From Pholis gunnellus (taxonomy: Eukaryota > Chordata > Actinopteri > Perciformes > Pholidae): a stretch of DNA of 64,000 nt. The notes under the pieces are model-generated. The model did not search any database. It saw nothing but the letters and a program-made list of their open reading frames with translations, and was not told the origin of the DNA. A program made the position numbers and the translations under genes. Below, one piece after another: positions 23,507 to 36,051 of the stretch; positions within the stretch are counted from its first letter, which is position 1; every line of letters begins with the position of its first letter. The stretch lies in assembly GCA_910591455.2 (NCBI GenBank), contig OU342814.1, forward strand, positions 16,859,303 to 16,923,302. Reading direction: 5' to 3'.

Positions 23507-26500
23507 GTGTGCATTCAAGCAGCTGAATAAGAGAAGTAGAATGAGTAACAGACAAAGATAGAAATAGGGAGGGGTTGAAGGTGGGAGGATAGCACAAAGT
23601 AGAGAAGAGGATGATTAGATGAATGAAAGTGATAGAAAAAAAAAGGGGAAAAAAATAACTAAAGCAGAGGAGGATAAGGAAGTTGCTGCTACATCCTTCT
23701 TTACGTGTCGTGCGCTCATCTTGTGGTCTATAATAACTGCTATAACCACGATCAGCCTGCAGCATGAATGACGCCAGAGTTAATTGTCGTGTCATGTTCC
23801 CAAAACTGAAATGCAAGGCACGCACACCCACAACGATGTTCTGTACTAACTGTTTAGATTCATATGGGGAACAAAACGCTGGATCATAAAGTGGTATGAG
23901 TGAGTTTTGTGTGTGTGTGTGTGTGTGTGTGTGTCAAGATGAGTGAGGAATGCGTAGATATCAACAGAAGCTTTATTGTGTTAGCTGGAGTGAGGTGGGG
24001 CCCCAACACCTAAGCGCTTGTTTGTTGTCTTTGCTCATTTTAAACATTTTAAACTAATAGTTCAAATCTAAATGTGAAAGAAAGAGACAGATTGAAAGAA
24101 AGACTAGAAACAAGGGGACTAAAGAAAAAAGGAAAATGGACACCGCACACAGTGATTACTGAAGTGGAGAGATTAGGATCAAGACGATCTAAGATATTTT
24201 TGTATCTGCACAGACGGATCTTGTATATATTTATAGTGGCGAACAAGCCACAGAATCATATTAAAGCTTTTAAACATCGATGTCTGAACAAGCACCGGTA
24301 TCTTAAGAGAGAGAGAGATGGCTCCATTCGTCTAGCGCTGACCACATAGTCTGAGAGTCATCCCCTGGCAGAAGTGTGTCACTTCCACCTGTTTTGATGG
24401 AATAGTATATTGGGCAGAGGATGGGAATGGGGTAGGATACATTTACACACACATGCCAGGAACACAACACTCTGCCTAGCAACATGGTGCCAGCGCAGAT
24501 ACCGAAATACGAGTCATGTGGGCAGTGTCTTTTTTTTTTTTTTTTTTTTTTTTTTGACGAGTCCCGGTTTTAAAAAGCTGCATTAATTAGAGGAATGTCT
24601 TACCCGTGTGAGTCCTGAGGTGGGCTTTCAGATGGGACGACTTGGTGTAGACTTTCTTGCAGCCTGACGAGAGACAGGGAGATAAACACAAACAGAAGGC
24701 TTAATCCAAATGCAAATCATTCACGTGTCACATATGTATTTATTTACCCGATAAACTGGGCTGTGGTGTGACAGAAATGTGAACTAATGAGGAACAGAAG
24801 TGGTTTGAAAATGAGATATAGTAAACTCGTATTTTTGTTGCGGACTTTCAGTCTTATTTGGTATTTAAACTGTTTCCAATCAAATTCATTCAACTGCAAA
24901 TGCCGCTAATCGCACAATACTTCTGTTCACTACACATGTTCGTTAAGTCGAGATATGTTAAGTTCAGGATTACAAAACCTTTTGCACATTAGGTTATGCA
25001 CTGTTATTCTTCAGGTTTATTCAGACTTTATATAAGGAAATGATAGGAGTTCATGTATTGCAAAGATTTAAACCGTGAGCAGCAGCAGCAGTGTGACTAA
25101 TATACTCTTGGGTAAAGTGTGGATGCGTCCTTGTGTGGATATGATGGAATAGAAGTTAGACATGTGGAAACATGCTGCAGGAGGCTCCGCTTAAGCCTAT
25201 TTTACACGGTGCCACAGGCTAGTTGACATTACATGTCCTACAAGTAGCTGCACATTGTACAACTGCAATCTGAGCCCACGATTTAAAGCGTGACTGTATG
25301 CAAATGATGTGTGTGTGTGGGGGGGGGGGGGGGGGATCAAATGACTTAAGGAGAACATCCAATTTAATGAACACACACGCAGGTTCATTCCACAGACATA
25401 CCAGTGATTGCTTTGAAGCCACAACAATGAGTGAGAGCGCACGGCGGAGAGCGCACAAGACATTTGAGGTGAGACAATAAATGCGAGGGAGTTCTTAAAC
25501 TAGTTGGTTAATTGACAGGCGGTGATTGATGTTAAGGGATTTAATTCCAGTGCAGCGGGAGCTCGGTCATGGCTGTAGTACATTTTGTGACTCACGCACC
25601 TGGGAAAGTCATTCTATACACAACATGTACTTATTCTTTTTAAATGCGCGGGCGTCTTAAAATAAAGCCGGTTTTTGGAGTGGCCAGATAATTCACCCGA
25701 CAACAGCACAGCGTAAAAATAAACACCCAACAGCGACAAGAATCAGCGAGTTGTTCTCACCTGGGTAATCACAGTGGTGGATCCGCCGTTTCTCCAAGTC
25801 CGGGTTGTTCCTCCGGTTGTAGCGGGCAGACGCGGTGGTCTGAGCTGGGGTTGGGGCTGCGGTTGCTGCGGGTGCGACTTGGCCTGGGACCGGAGTGGGA
25901 CCTGTAGTGTGGGGCAGAGACAAGCTGCCTGGTCCCGGGCCGGGTCCGAGCCCAGGGGTGCTACCTGACAACTTGGAGGCGATGGTGGCTGCGTATGAGG
26001 GAGGAGGGGACATGGTGTGGAGCAGCTCCTTCTGCCTGTCAGGGCTGCCGGGCTCCGAGCTCGGCGGAGAGGGTGGCAGGTAGGGCACCTGCTGCTGGGG
26101 GAAATGGGGGTGAGCTTGGGCATGTGGATGTGTGTATGCCCCGCCACCCAGGCTGCAGTAGGCAGGCTTGGCAGTCTGCTCTTGTTGAGATGCAGAAGAA
26201 GCTACCGGCAAATTATGGAAAGGCGTGTGAATTGTGGAAGTGGAAGTGTGTTGTATCTGCTGATGATGGTGATGATGATGATGATGATGCTGATGCTGCG
26301 CCTCCATACCATGGTGATGGTCCAAGCCGGAGTTTAGTAGCTGAAACAGCGAGCCGCTGTTGTCATGGTGGTGGAGAGCTTGCTGCTCGTACTCGGACGA
26401 CATCTCCTGTTTGATGAACACTTCTGGCACAGAATCGTCTCCGCGGCTGCCTCCCGACTGGTTGAAAACACTGGTGAAGTCCGGTAACCCTGTTAGCGTC

Positions 26501-28065
26501 ATGTTTATGGCTGAGGTTTCCATGCCATGCCCAGACGTGCTGCAGCTACCAGCAGACGTCGTGTCGGGGCAGTGCAGCTGTATGTTGGGGGAGTAACACG
26601 GGGAGGCAGATTCTGTTTTGATTTGGGTGAGACCTGTGTGGTTGGGGTGCTGACACAAGCCCACCCTCAGGTAGGCAGCGTCAGGGAGGTAAAGATTCAT
26701 GTTGAGGGTGTAGGGAGCTCCGTTGTGATCGCCTGTGAAGAATTGATCAAGTGCGGACGCACAGTCTCTCTGCGACTTCTGCTGGCTGTTTGCATGATGT
26801 GGATGGGGAAGAGACTGAGGGGAGAGATACCTGTCCATCTCACACTTTACCTGTGGACAAAAAGACAACAAAAAAAATGTCTGGTTTAGAAACGTCTCAT
26901 TTTACAGTCTTAAAGTAAATTAGTTCAACGAAATGTATTCAGTTGGAGTTGCTTCTTGTGAGCCCCCATGAAACTATTCTGAGGTGCTATTTCGAGAAGA
27001 CAAAGGTTTGATAGGACAGTCACCGCTAAAACATTTATCAAGTAGTCATCAATAGGCAGTTGCCACATTCCCTCTCCGGCTGCAAGGCTGAACTCAAAAA
27101 CCTGCAGGCTGTGAGGCCAACAGTTGAGGATCAAGCCAAGGAAATCACATCTAATACTTCTGTGTATAAACACATTTGGAAATGTGCACATCTGCGGTTA
27201 AGATAACAGGCTAAAGAAGCAAACTGTGTGTTGATCAAACTGGCATCACAGGTGAACAACTTCATGTCAAATCCTCGCACGCTCTGTGCTTCGCAGGTCT
27301 CATTTCTGCGAATCTGCAGGCAGGTATAAAAGTTAAGAGAAGCCGTGCAGCAGAGGATGAAACGGCAACATAAAAGGGGAATGGGGAAACACCCATGCCT
27401 CCCAATCCGCTGCAGTAGCAGCAGCAGCAGCAGCAGCAGTCTGGGGATGGGCTGCTATTTCTAGGCTCCTGATCCTACCAGCTGTTAAATTGCAGCTCTC
27501 TCCTCTGCTGCGCAAGTTTCCTGCTAACTGGGGACAGAGTTGCCGGGAGCTTTCTGTCCGAAGCTGGTGTCAGTTGTTGTCAGCGTGGTATGATGGTGAG
27601 AGGAGAGGTGGGGGGGGGGGCAACAACTGGTGGCCAACTGGCTGGCATAGAAAACATGCGGTGAATGCGTTTTGCGGGCGGAGCCGCTCGGCTTCACGTC
27701 CAGCTGGTCTCAGCCTGCTCGCTTATTACAGCAAAACTAAGAGGTCATCTACAACCTCACTCAGCGAGGCCGGTGGAAATGTGGAGGCCAGCAACAACAA
27801 CAAAAAAACAACAACAACACCAAAAAAAAACAGGATCTACAACCTTTCTGCCACGCCCATTCAATGAAACACATCACTAATGTGTGTAGTCGGGTATTAC
27901 CTGCGTGTAGTCATTATGTCCAGTCTTGTCCGTTTCTGTGATCTTGCAGTCCAGGCCGAACAACGCCGAGTCCTCCAGGTGGAAAGCAGCGGGCAGAGTC
28001 GCCTTCTGCAGCGGGTAGAAGGTGTCCTCCTGCCCGCAGCCGCTCATCGCGAGTGTCGCGGCCAT
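21453..28065 (-). CDS. klf5: Krueppel-like factor 5 (zinc-finger transcription factor)
   Basis: Four coding exons on the - strand: 27901-28065, 25761-26850, 24604-24663 and 21453-21631. All are GT-AG, total 1494 bp, 497 aa (human 457). Exon 1 reads MAATLAMSGCGQEDTFYPLQ. Exon 2 starts VKCEMDRYLSPQ and carries DQFFTGDHNGAPYTLNMNLY, an IKQEMSSE sumoylation-like motif, a poly-His tract (about residues 240-252), the phosphodegron-like PPSPPSSEPGSPDRQ (about 310-325) and the WW-binding PPPSYAATIASKL (about 335-350). Three C2H2 fingers (about 415-437, 445-467, 475-495) end in HMKRHQN, the canonical KLF5 C-terminus. Finger 1 is split over exons 2 and 3, and the 60-bp exon 3 is typical of KLFs. KLF5 binds GC/CACCC boxes and drives epithelial proliferation and stemness programmes. 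The first ATG (28063-28065) is chosen by likeness to human (MATRVLSMSARLG); a second in-frame ATG lies at 28045-28047. Teleosts can carry two klf5 paralogues; I cannot say which copy this is. Confidence 0.96.
22123..23100. mobile_element. Candidate 978-bp non-autonomous element with inverted ends, in klf5 intron 3
   Basis: The left end (from 22123: TTAAAGGATTTGTTCATCC) and the reverse complement of the right end (to 23100: TTTAAAGGGTTGGTTCAC) share a series of blocks in the same order: GGTATCCA, CATGCAGAT, GTCCAG followed by TTTGAGATCT, and GGTGAATGGAAT. The right interior (about 22775-22860) has a CTTTCCAGAAACATG and AGTCCACAGACCTC phrase that I recognise from the same common percomorph repeat. 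A (TA)n tract at 22706-22738 lies in the middle. No transposase frame is present. Confidence 0.6.
22706..22738. repeat. (TA)n microsatellite
   Basis: About 16 TA units inside the 22123-23100 element. Confidence 0.95.
23297..23327 (+). repeat. (CA)n microsatellite in klf5 intron 3
   Basis: About 15 CA units, followed by short CAGA units. Confidence 0.95.
23439..23504 (+). repeat. (GT)n microsatellite in klf5 intron 3
   Basis: About 33 GT units. Confidence 0.97.
24530..24555 (+). repeat. Poly(T) tract in klf5 intron 3
   Basis: A run of 26 T on the + strand. On the klf5 strand it is poly(A), about 48 bp beyond the exon 3 donor. Confidence 0.95.
25319..25335 (+). repeat. Poly(G) tract in klf5 intron 2
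   Basis: Seventeen G in a row after (TG)n. This is a possible quadruplex-forming or sequencing-error-prone site. Confidence 0.9.
27418..27439 (+). repeat. Short (AGC)n repeat in klf5 intron 1
   Basis: About seven AGC/GCA units. It is not within a coding exon. Confidence 0.9.
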
Positions 28066-28420
28066 GAAGCTCCGACGCAGCACCGCAAATGAACGCTCGT
28101 CCTTGTTTATGCAAAAAGGGAGGATGCCACAGCGTGCCGGAGCGAGAGGAGTGGAGCCGACGAGGTGTAGTGCGCGTGGTGGAGTTATTAATGCGCGTCT
28201 GTCTGCTACATCTCCTTCCACTTGTTTCATCCCTCCACCGGCCCACGGACAGTTTTCTATCTCTGCTGTAGGGGCGGAGCGGCCCAGTGTAAATACTGCA
28301 CATGCACCGCCCTCCAAACCGTACAAAAAAAAGCCTTTGATCATTCATTCACTGGCCACCGCCCTACGCTCCATCTAAATACATTGACAACAGTGTCGTA
28401 GAGTGTGCACAGTACCAGTC
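28066..28420 (-). promoter_or_regulatory. klf5: klf5 5' UTR and proximal promoter (inferred)
   Basis: GC-rich sequence upstream of the klf5 start with a GC box (GGGGCGG at 28271-28277). No TATA box is evident. The frame upstream of the chosen ATG stays open as far as an ATG at 28342-28344 (93 extra codons). That stretch does not resemble KLF5 and is taken as 5' UTR. The transcription start is not located. Confidence 0.5.
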
Positions 28421-29939
28421 AGACCGCATACACAAAGAAAGTGACGGTTAAACGCACCTGAAACATTTTTTTTTTTTAAACACGATTTTTTTTTTATTCT
28501 AGTGTTTTAATCGTATTTATATTTCAAATGAATATGTATAATGTATATAGAGAGACACCCCAAGTGAAAAGGGTGAACAAAATAACTAACAGATACCACA
28601 ATGAAACTTCTAGTTGATTCATTACATTTAGGCAACTGTTTTTTGTTACAAGTTTTTAGAAATCTTATGTTTAAAATATGCAAATGTCGCATTATCTCAT
28701 TAAATATGATGTGCATACATTTTCCAAAACTGAAATTTGAACATTGTATAAAGCCATGTTCAAAATTCTAAATTTTGACATATTAGAGTCAAAGGTTTTT
28801 ACAGAGATTTGGGATCTCAGCCATATACAAAAGGGTAAAAAAAATGGAGCTAACAGATATAGCCATGAACATCCCCCAGTTAATTAATTAATCTAAGACA
28901 ATTATTTCTTTGTATTTTCTTTTGTATTACAAATTTTCTCATTTGAAAAGCAAATGAGACCTAATGAATTGGAGCGGCAGTAGAGAGTCTCTCTCATTAG
29001 ACCCCGCAAAGCCTTTCAAACTCTCACTTGTTTCAAATCCCACACCTCCAGTTTGTAATGTAGGCTATCAAACTCATATTTTCTAAGCTCCTCCTCAGAC
29101 TTTTCCAATAATTTTCACAGGTTGAGTAGCACTTCTAGTACTGAACTTTATATGCAGTGCCCCTTTAATATGTGAAGGACTAAGTCTATAATATTTAACA
29201 GGACTTCCTTATACTGTGAACTAGCTGGGGTTTAAAAATTACACTTAATCATCAGACAGTTTATTATGGAAAAGTCCTTCTGCCATGGCGACTCAGTTTG
29301 TACGAACAATTGATAGGTCGTAAACAGTTTTCTTTGAAGCAAATTCTAATATATTGCATTTTTATAGCTATTTCATATAACAAGAAAACAAAGTGGTGTA
29401 TTGTGAAGCATTGTAGGCTCAAACAAGGGGATAAAACTGCTTTAAAGCAGTCCTCTGGTGGAGTTTAATATGACACCGATAAGAACATGGCTGAAATGAT
29501 AAAGGTATGCCTACTATGTCTATATTTAAAGCCAAAGGAGCCTCCGCTCGTACAAACTAGAGGCTAATGTTCCTGCAATGCTGTTTGTCTGTAGCCACTA
29601 GTATCTGCAAACTGGAAAAGATGAGAAAATAATGATAGACAGACCTAATAAAATAAACCACTGCCAAGAAAGAGGAATGTTTGGGCAGTCAGTTAGCTAG
29701 GAATGTGTACCCTGTGGAAGGTAATACCTCTGGTTTTGGACCAGTACGCGGGGAATTTATCCTCTCTGAACAATATGTAACCACGGATGAGAACAACAAA
29801 ACACTCGGACACTAGCAACAGTTTCTGCTTTTGTATTTCAAAAGCTGCTGACTTTCAAAAATCCTAAAAAAAGAAAGAAAATAACACGATTGTTAAAGCC
29901 ATGACAAATAATAGCACCAATAGTAACAGAAAGTAATGT
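28421..29939. other. klf5-pibf1 intergenic DNA including the pibf1 3' flank
   Basis: No exon is seen. Two diverged copies of a dispersed repeat lie in about 28571-28960. A candidate pibf1 poly(A) hexamer on the - strand is AATAAA (TTTATT at 29260-29265), but its support is weak. Confidence 0.5.
28571..28960. repeat. Dispersed fish repeat, two diverged partial copies
   Basis: The phrase GAAAAGGGTGAACAAAATAA...CTAACAGATA (about 28576-28613) recurs as CAAAAGGGTAAAAAAAATGG...CTAACAGATA (about 28827-28860). The interior TATGTTTAAAATATGCAAAT and ATCTCATTAAATATGATG match a repeat I know from many percomorph genomes. Limits are approximate. Confidence 0.6.
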
Positions 29940-32900
29940 TCATCTGGGTTTCTGCTTCGTCTTTTTGTACCAATCAGGAACTTCTTTATTAGTCTGCAAA
30001 TGAAAGGAAAAGAGAGGAAGAATGATGGTTATAAAGTGCATGCCAGCAGGAGCTCTTGCTTGGATTGTTAAGATATTCTCGCCAATTTGACTTTTACATG
30101 ATTCAAGGATTCATACTACAGCATGTCTTTAGTCAGCTGACAGCAGTGGGAAGCTCATATGAAACTAAATGACAAAAAATGATGAATCATTTCCTGTCAA
30201 TCCCTAGAGCTCCTTTGTATGAACTTCTGTCCAGGCAGGTTAAGGTGCTGTGACTCATATAGGGAGTTGCCAAGTCAGACACTTACGAACACAGTGGGTT
30301 TGGGTTTGTTTGGTGACTCTTCTTCTGTGGTCCTGTGGATTTGTTTGGACTGGTGTTTTCCTGCACCAGAGGTCCTCGGAGCAGTTTTGTCAGTTTCCAA
30401 CAGGTTCAGAGCGTCTCCCTGTCTGGACCCCATGCTGATCAGGACCTGCTTCATCACCGCTAACTCCTAAAGAAGCAACATGGTTCATGAAAATAGGGAC
30501 ACGAGGGTAAAACAATACACAAGAATCTACATGAGAAATAACTGGAAGTGTAGCATCCAAAAGGCCAGATATCTCAAACCAATCACCCGGTCAACTAAGC
30601 ATTCATATCATAAATGTATTAAAAATATCTAGTGTGATTGAAATACTTGACGATACTATTTCAACAATTTGTGAAACATTTACTTTTAAACGTATGTTTC
30701 CAGGAATGTTTATTGCTGATTTCTGATGACATGTTTGTCTGCTGAACTCCAACTATGGGACGACTTGCAATAAGTTCAACAAGCTCAAGGGTCTGCAGGG
30801 GTGGCAGCAGGGCAGAGGGGAGGACTCTGGGCCATTTCACGGTTCTATTTATCACCCCTGAGGACATGAGCCCTGGCATGTCACACACACACGCACGAGC
30901 ACACACACATACACACAAACACACAAACACACACACGCACACACGCACACACGGTGGCATCCCAAACAGCCAAGCTGAGGAACAGCTGTCTGTGACAGGG
31001 CACATACTTTGAACAGCAAACGGCTGGCTTGAGGAACACACTCCCACGTGCACGCACATAAGAGCACACGCAATCTTGAAGGAAGCGTTGCAACACAGTG
31101 AATCAACGGCAGTACGATTAGTCGGTCATTCATACGTCTTCTGTAATAAAACATCTAAAAGCAAGAACCCTGTCAGAAGGGCGAGCCTGGGATCGAACTC
31201 ATATCGAAAGGGGGTCTGTGGTCTAATTTGTGTCCTTGACGTGAAAAAGTTTAGGAATCGCTAGATTAGTAAAAAAAAATGAATCAGCAATCATTTTGAT
31301 AATCGATTAATGGTTTGTCATTTTTTAAGCAAATTAATAAAAATTGATGTTTTATAGAATAAACAAACTCAAAAGATGAATCAATGATTTAAATAATCTC
31401 AGTCAATCTTCAGTCAAGTTGCAATTTACATCTACGTCTGTCCAAAAGTTTACCACTTCATAATTTTTTCCCGTAAGGCATTTATGTGAAATTGTCATTA
31501 TTAGCTTATCAATTCTTGTGTCATGTCCAAAAACGTGTTTTGTGAGGTCACAGTGACCGACCACCAAAATCTAATCAGTTCATCCTCGAGTCCAGGTGGA
31601 TATTTTTGCCAAATCTCAAGAAATTCCCGTTGGGAAACCACGTTCACTAGAATGGACCAGATGCTATCGCCGGCGCGGAGGCATAATAAAAAATGTTTTC
31701 ATATTTTGCTACAGTTTGAAAAGTGGAGAAGAGGTTGAATCTGTGGTACTCGGCGGTACTCTGGCCTTTTAAGACGCAGACATGCGCTGCAACATGGTGA
31801 TTTTACTGATAAATATTTATTTTCAAAAGAAGGTTTCGCTGGAATGTATTGTTTCCGTTTTTGAAACAGCCGAATACACTGGAATAGAACGAGAGACTTG
31901 AAACGCCGATGTCACAACTACATATCACCATAGTAGAAAACTTCACATAGCTAACATGAAAAACAGCAGCGGACATCGTCATCATGTGTACCTCTCGGTG
32001 GTTGAGGAGTCTCTCCAGATCGGCGGCCATGTTGTTTTTCACCTGTTGCAGTGCAGTCCGTTCTTTCCTCAGAGAACTGGGGTTGCACCCAAGAACAGGC
32101 AGAGAGAGAGAGAGAGCAGATTTTAGGTTAATAGAAAGACATTACTGAACAAATTGTGAGGAATGAAATCAATATTCTAGTTACTTACGAGGTCATGTGT
32201 TACTTGTGAATCACTGATTTATGGTTTAAGAGATTCTTTAAAAGAGATGATATCGTCACATTTAAGAAATAGTGTAACATACTGAATACTGTAGCTATCC
32301 TTTGTTAATAAGAGATGTATTTGGCTTTAGGCTGGGCTCAGGTTAGGGTCAACACAGGGCCAGGTGTGGAGGTGTGGTATCCATTAAAATCTGAATGTGG
32401 TCTTATTTGTGTGACTGTGTACTTAAGTATAGTTTAAGGGGGAAAAATGTGCAGGACTGTAAACCAGTCCATCTAAATGGCAGCAGTTTGGTTTATGAGT
32501 TGTGACCATAAATCACTGGTATAAAACCATCAAGAGCCGAGCAATACATTGAACACACAAGTCATGAATTTGTAAAATATACTAAATAATGAATTGTATC
32601 TTGTGAGAAATACTCCAGTACTGTCCAAGTGTTTCTTTTCCTGGGGCTGTGACACGCGCAAGCAGCAGCTTGTGATGGTGCTGCTTTAAAGCAAATCATC
32701 TTGCAAATCTTGAAAGAGCGGCTTGGTTGCCTCACCAATGTTCACTGAGAAATCGAAACAAAAAGATTGGAACTCGTGACTCCTATAGCCCGAGATTTCC
32801 CTCTGCTGAGACTCTGTTGTTGTTGTTGTCAATTTCTATGGTCTCACAAAACAAACTGTGAATACAATTAATCCTTAACACAGACAGACTGAAGTACATA

Positions 32901-35414
32901 AAGTGAGAGTCTGTGTCTCTGCTGTTAAACACATATCACTGCATCGCCAGAGGAAAACATCTAATATATATCTGTCAGGTGGGGAGGTTTGAGAAGCTTA
33001 TGGGGATTTTTTTCTGCTCTGATGCTTGCCCCAGGTGAGAGCTCAGCGGTAGTGAGCAGCAAGAGAAAACCTGTAGTCTGTCAGTTTGCATATTTCTCAG
33101 GTGAAAATACAGAGGGGGAGGGGGGGATTTAGGTCAGGGTCAGGGCCAAAAAGCTATAGTGTTCAGATGTTAAAAACAAATTTATTGGGCACAGACAAAC
33201 TCATGCACATGTGCAACTTTGCACTAAGTCATAATTAGATCGGTGTGAGAGGAACAGATGCTCCAAGGGTGTAGACTTAACACTTAAGGCCGCGCGTGTC
33301 CTCTTCGTGAAGGAACGCTCTGTATATGTACCTGACATCGTCCTCAAGCGAGGTGAGCCTCTCCTTCAGCGCGGTGATCTGTGTGTCCTTTTGTCTCACC
33401 GTCGCGATCAGGTAGCTATAGGGCTGCTGTGTCTGCTGTAGCAGCTGGTTGGCAGCCAACAGCTGAGGAACAACACACAAATTGAGTAATCGTTAAAAAA
33501 AAAATGACTTCGCCTTCACAATGTGAGGTTTAACCGAGGTTCCTTTTTGTTCAGCCCCACTTAATGATACACCTGAGATTTTTTTTCCACAGGTTGTACC
33601 AGTTCACAAACTGTAGAGAGTCACGCATGATGCAACTAAAAGAAATACACACCTTCATCATGATGTTCAATGTACTGAAATGACTTATTTATAATAGGAA
33701 TGTTACTATAATCTATAACTTCGCTCGAAACTGTTGTGTTCACTTTGCATTGAAGTTCTTAATTAAATGAGGAAGCACTCTCCAACTTTCCATTTGGCAA
33801 ATGTTAAATTCACACTGAAGTATACAAAAATAGGCCGTTAAGACTATTTATTGAATTACCAGAAAACCTGCTATGTCATGATAAATATAGTTCGTGAGAT
33901 ATGCAATGACTTGTATCAGGATAGAAGATTTATCGGCCAGCCCGACTTTAGATGTGGCTAATATTATAAAATGTATGTATGACTCACAACCAGGGCCAAG
34001 ATTTCCTTATCTCTGATGTCATACGCAGAGCCAATACCTGTGAGTTTTTATGAAGACGTAACCAAGTTGTTTCCTTTTTATTAAAAGTAGTAGTATGAAG
34101 TCATGAAATACAGTGAAACTTCGTCATCTTAACCTCTTTCTTGAAATCACTGTCAGAAAAGCACTTTTACTGTGTTTTTGACGATCCTTCATTTAAGAGT
34201 CTGAATGTTCTGTGTGTTTTAAGATATTACTCACTACGTATCGTGCTTAGAATCTGCAAAAACAATAGATAAAGTTAGGGTGTTACACATTAAACCACTT
34301 TTACAGCCAGTAAGTATAGTGAGCAGAACTGGGTGGGAGGGTAGGGCATCTGTGTGGGTGGTTAAGTGGTTAACACCCTTCCTAGTGAATAAAAAGTATA
34401 ATTCTTCACCCTTTTCACGTTTGATGCATTATGAGGCATTCAAGACGAGTGCCAGTCAGTCACACCTGACAGTTGAATAGCTGGCTTATTTAGTCTCACA
34501 CCTGCCAAGCCTCTCTAGTCTATGTTGCGCAATCTCTCTCCTCATTGAGATTATAATAAGGAGTGGGAGCAAAGCAAGCACATTGGTTGCCCAAGCTGTC
34601 GCTCCCATGATTTCAATCCTTACTGGATGATTTTTTTTTTTTTTGCTTCAAAGGCATGAGAAGTAGACACGTGACTTCGGTTCCACGAATTTGGCAAAGA
34701 CAGAATACACACTCCCAAAAGCATAAGTCTCAGCATTGCACACACACATGCCAAACAAAAGGCAACAACGACTGGCCTGATGGGTTGTTGGGCGAGTGAA
34801 GAGCGTGGCCGTCACGGTCTTTGCCACTGTGGCAACAAGTGTGACACTCACTAAGACAAATCTCTCGCTCTTCTCATACAAAGAATGGGATGTCTGCTGT
34901 CTGTTCTAAAACAACCTGTCATCTTCTTGGCACAGCTTTAAAAGCCGATTCAGAGAAGTGGCTGGACCATTGTTTAACTTCTACACATTTTCTGAGAAAA
35001 AAAAAGAGAAGAAGACACTCTCATTAGGGAATCCTCAAGTGTGTTTGATGATACGTGTGGTGACCGACCTCGCGGGCTTGTTTTATTTTGTTTTGCCGCG
35101 TCGGTCTTTAAGAGAGCGATTAGATGGGCTCTCACCGCTGACTTTCACAGCAGAGATTCGTGCGACGGTGAGAGGAGGTAAATGGTTGGTGATGAGAGAT
35201 AATGACTATGTTGTGTCATCAGGGAGAGGTAAAAAAACGGCGCTGTGGAATAACCATAAACTGAGTTGCTGTAGGAGATTTGTGACAGTGGGAAAAACAA
35301 GTGTGTGTTACAGGCACTGACTTGCAGAGCTTTGAGTGTTTGTTTAAAATCATTTTCTTAAAATTAAACTTTATATCATTAATAATGGTCCCGAGGCAGG
35401 CGAACACCTGCACG

Positions 35415-35462
<48 letters not shown>

Positions 35463-35957
35463 ACCTCTTCAGATATCTGTCCGGTCTGTGACTTGTGTCT
35501 GTCCAGCTCTCTCCTCAGAGACGTGTTCTGCCTCTCGAGCTGCAGCACCCTGCGGGCCAGGTGAACGCTGCACGACACGCAAACACAAACGCAGTCGTGG
35601 AAATTCCAAAACATGACAACACCAACAAGTTTACACTGGCGTGTACCGCCATGTTGTTTACCTTGCTGTTTATGTAACCACAATAGTTGGGATCAGTTTG
35701 TGCTTTTGGGCTGCGCATACATGCTTCAAATTAAAGTGTGGCGTAAAAATGCGGTGCCCTTGCTCGGAACACACACACACACCCCATCTTCAAAGTCAAC
35801 CTGCAGCTTTCACAATTGTGATGCTATCGCGGTGACAAAATGTGTCAACAGTCAGATAGAAATATAAACAGCTGGCAAAGTACCCGCAACCGCCTCTGTG
35901 GTGGTTCCCCGTACAGTAGGTGTCTCCAGGAAGACATTGTGCCGCCATGATGACAGA

Positions 35958-36051
<94 letters not shown>

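Noticed and set aside
25743..26889. Proline/serine-rich or Gly-rich frames in other frames of klf5 exon 2
   Set aside because: They are shadows of the real exon, which is fixed by its match to KLF5 and by the splice phase on both sides.
31165..31265. tRNA-like GGGATCGAACTC motif
   Set aside because: No cloverleaf can be drawn around it; it looks like an old SINE remnant.
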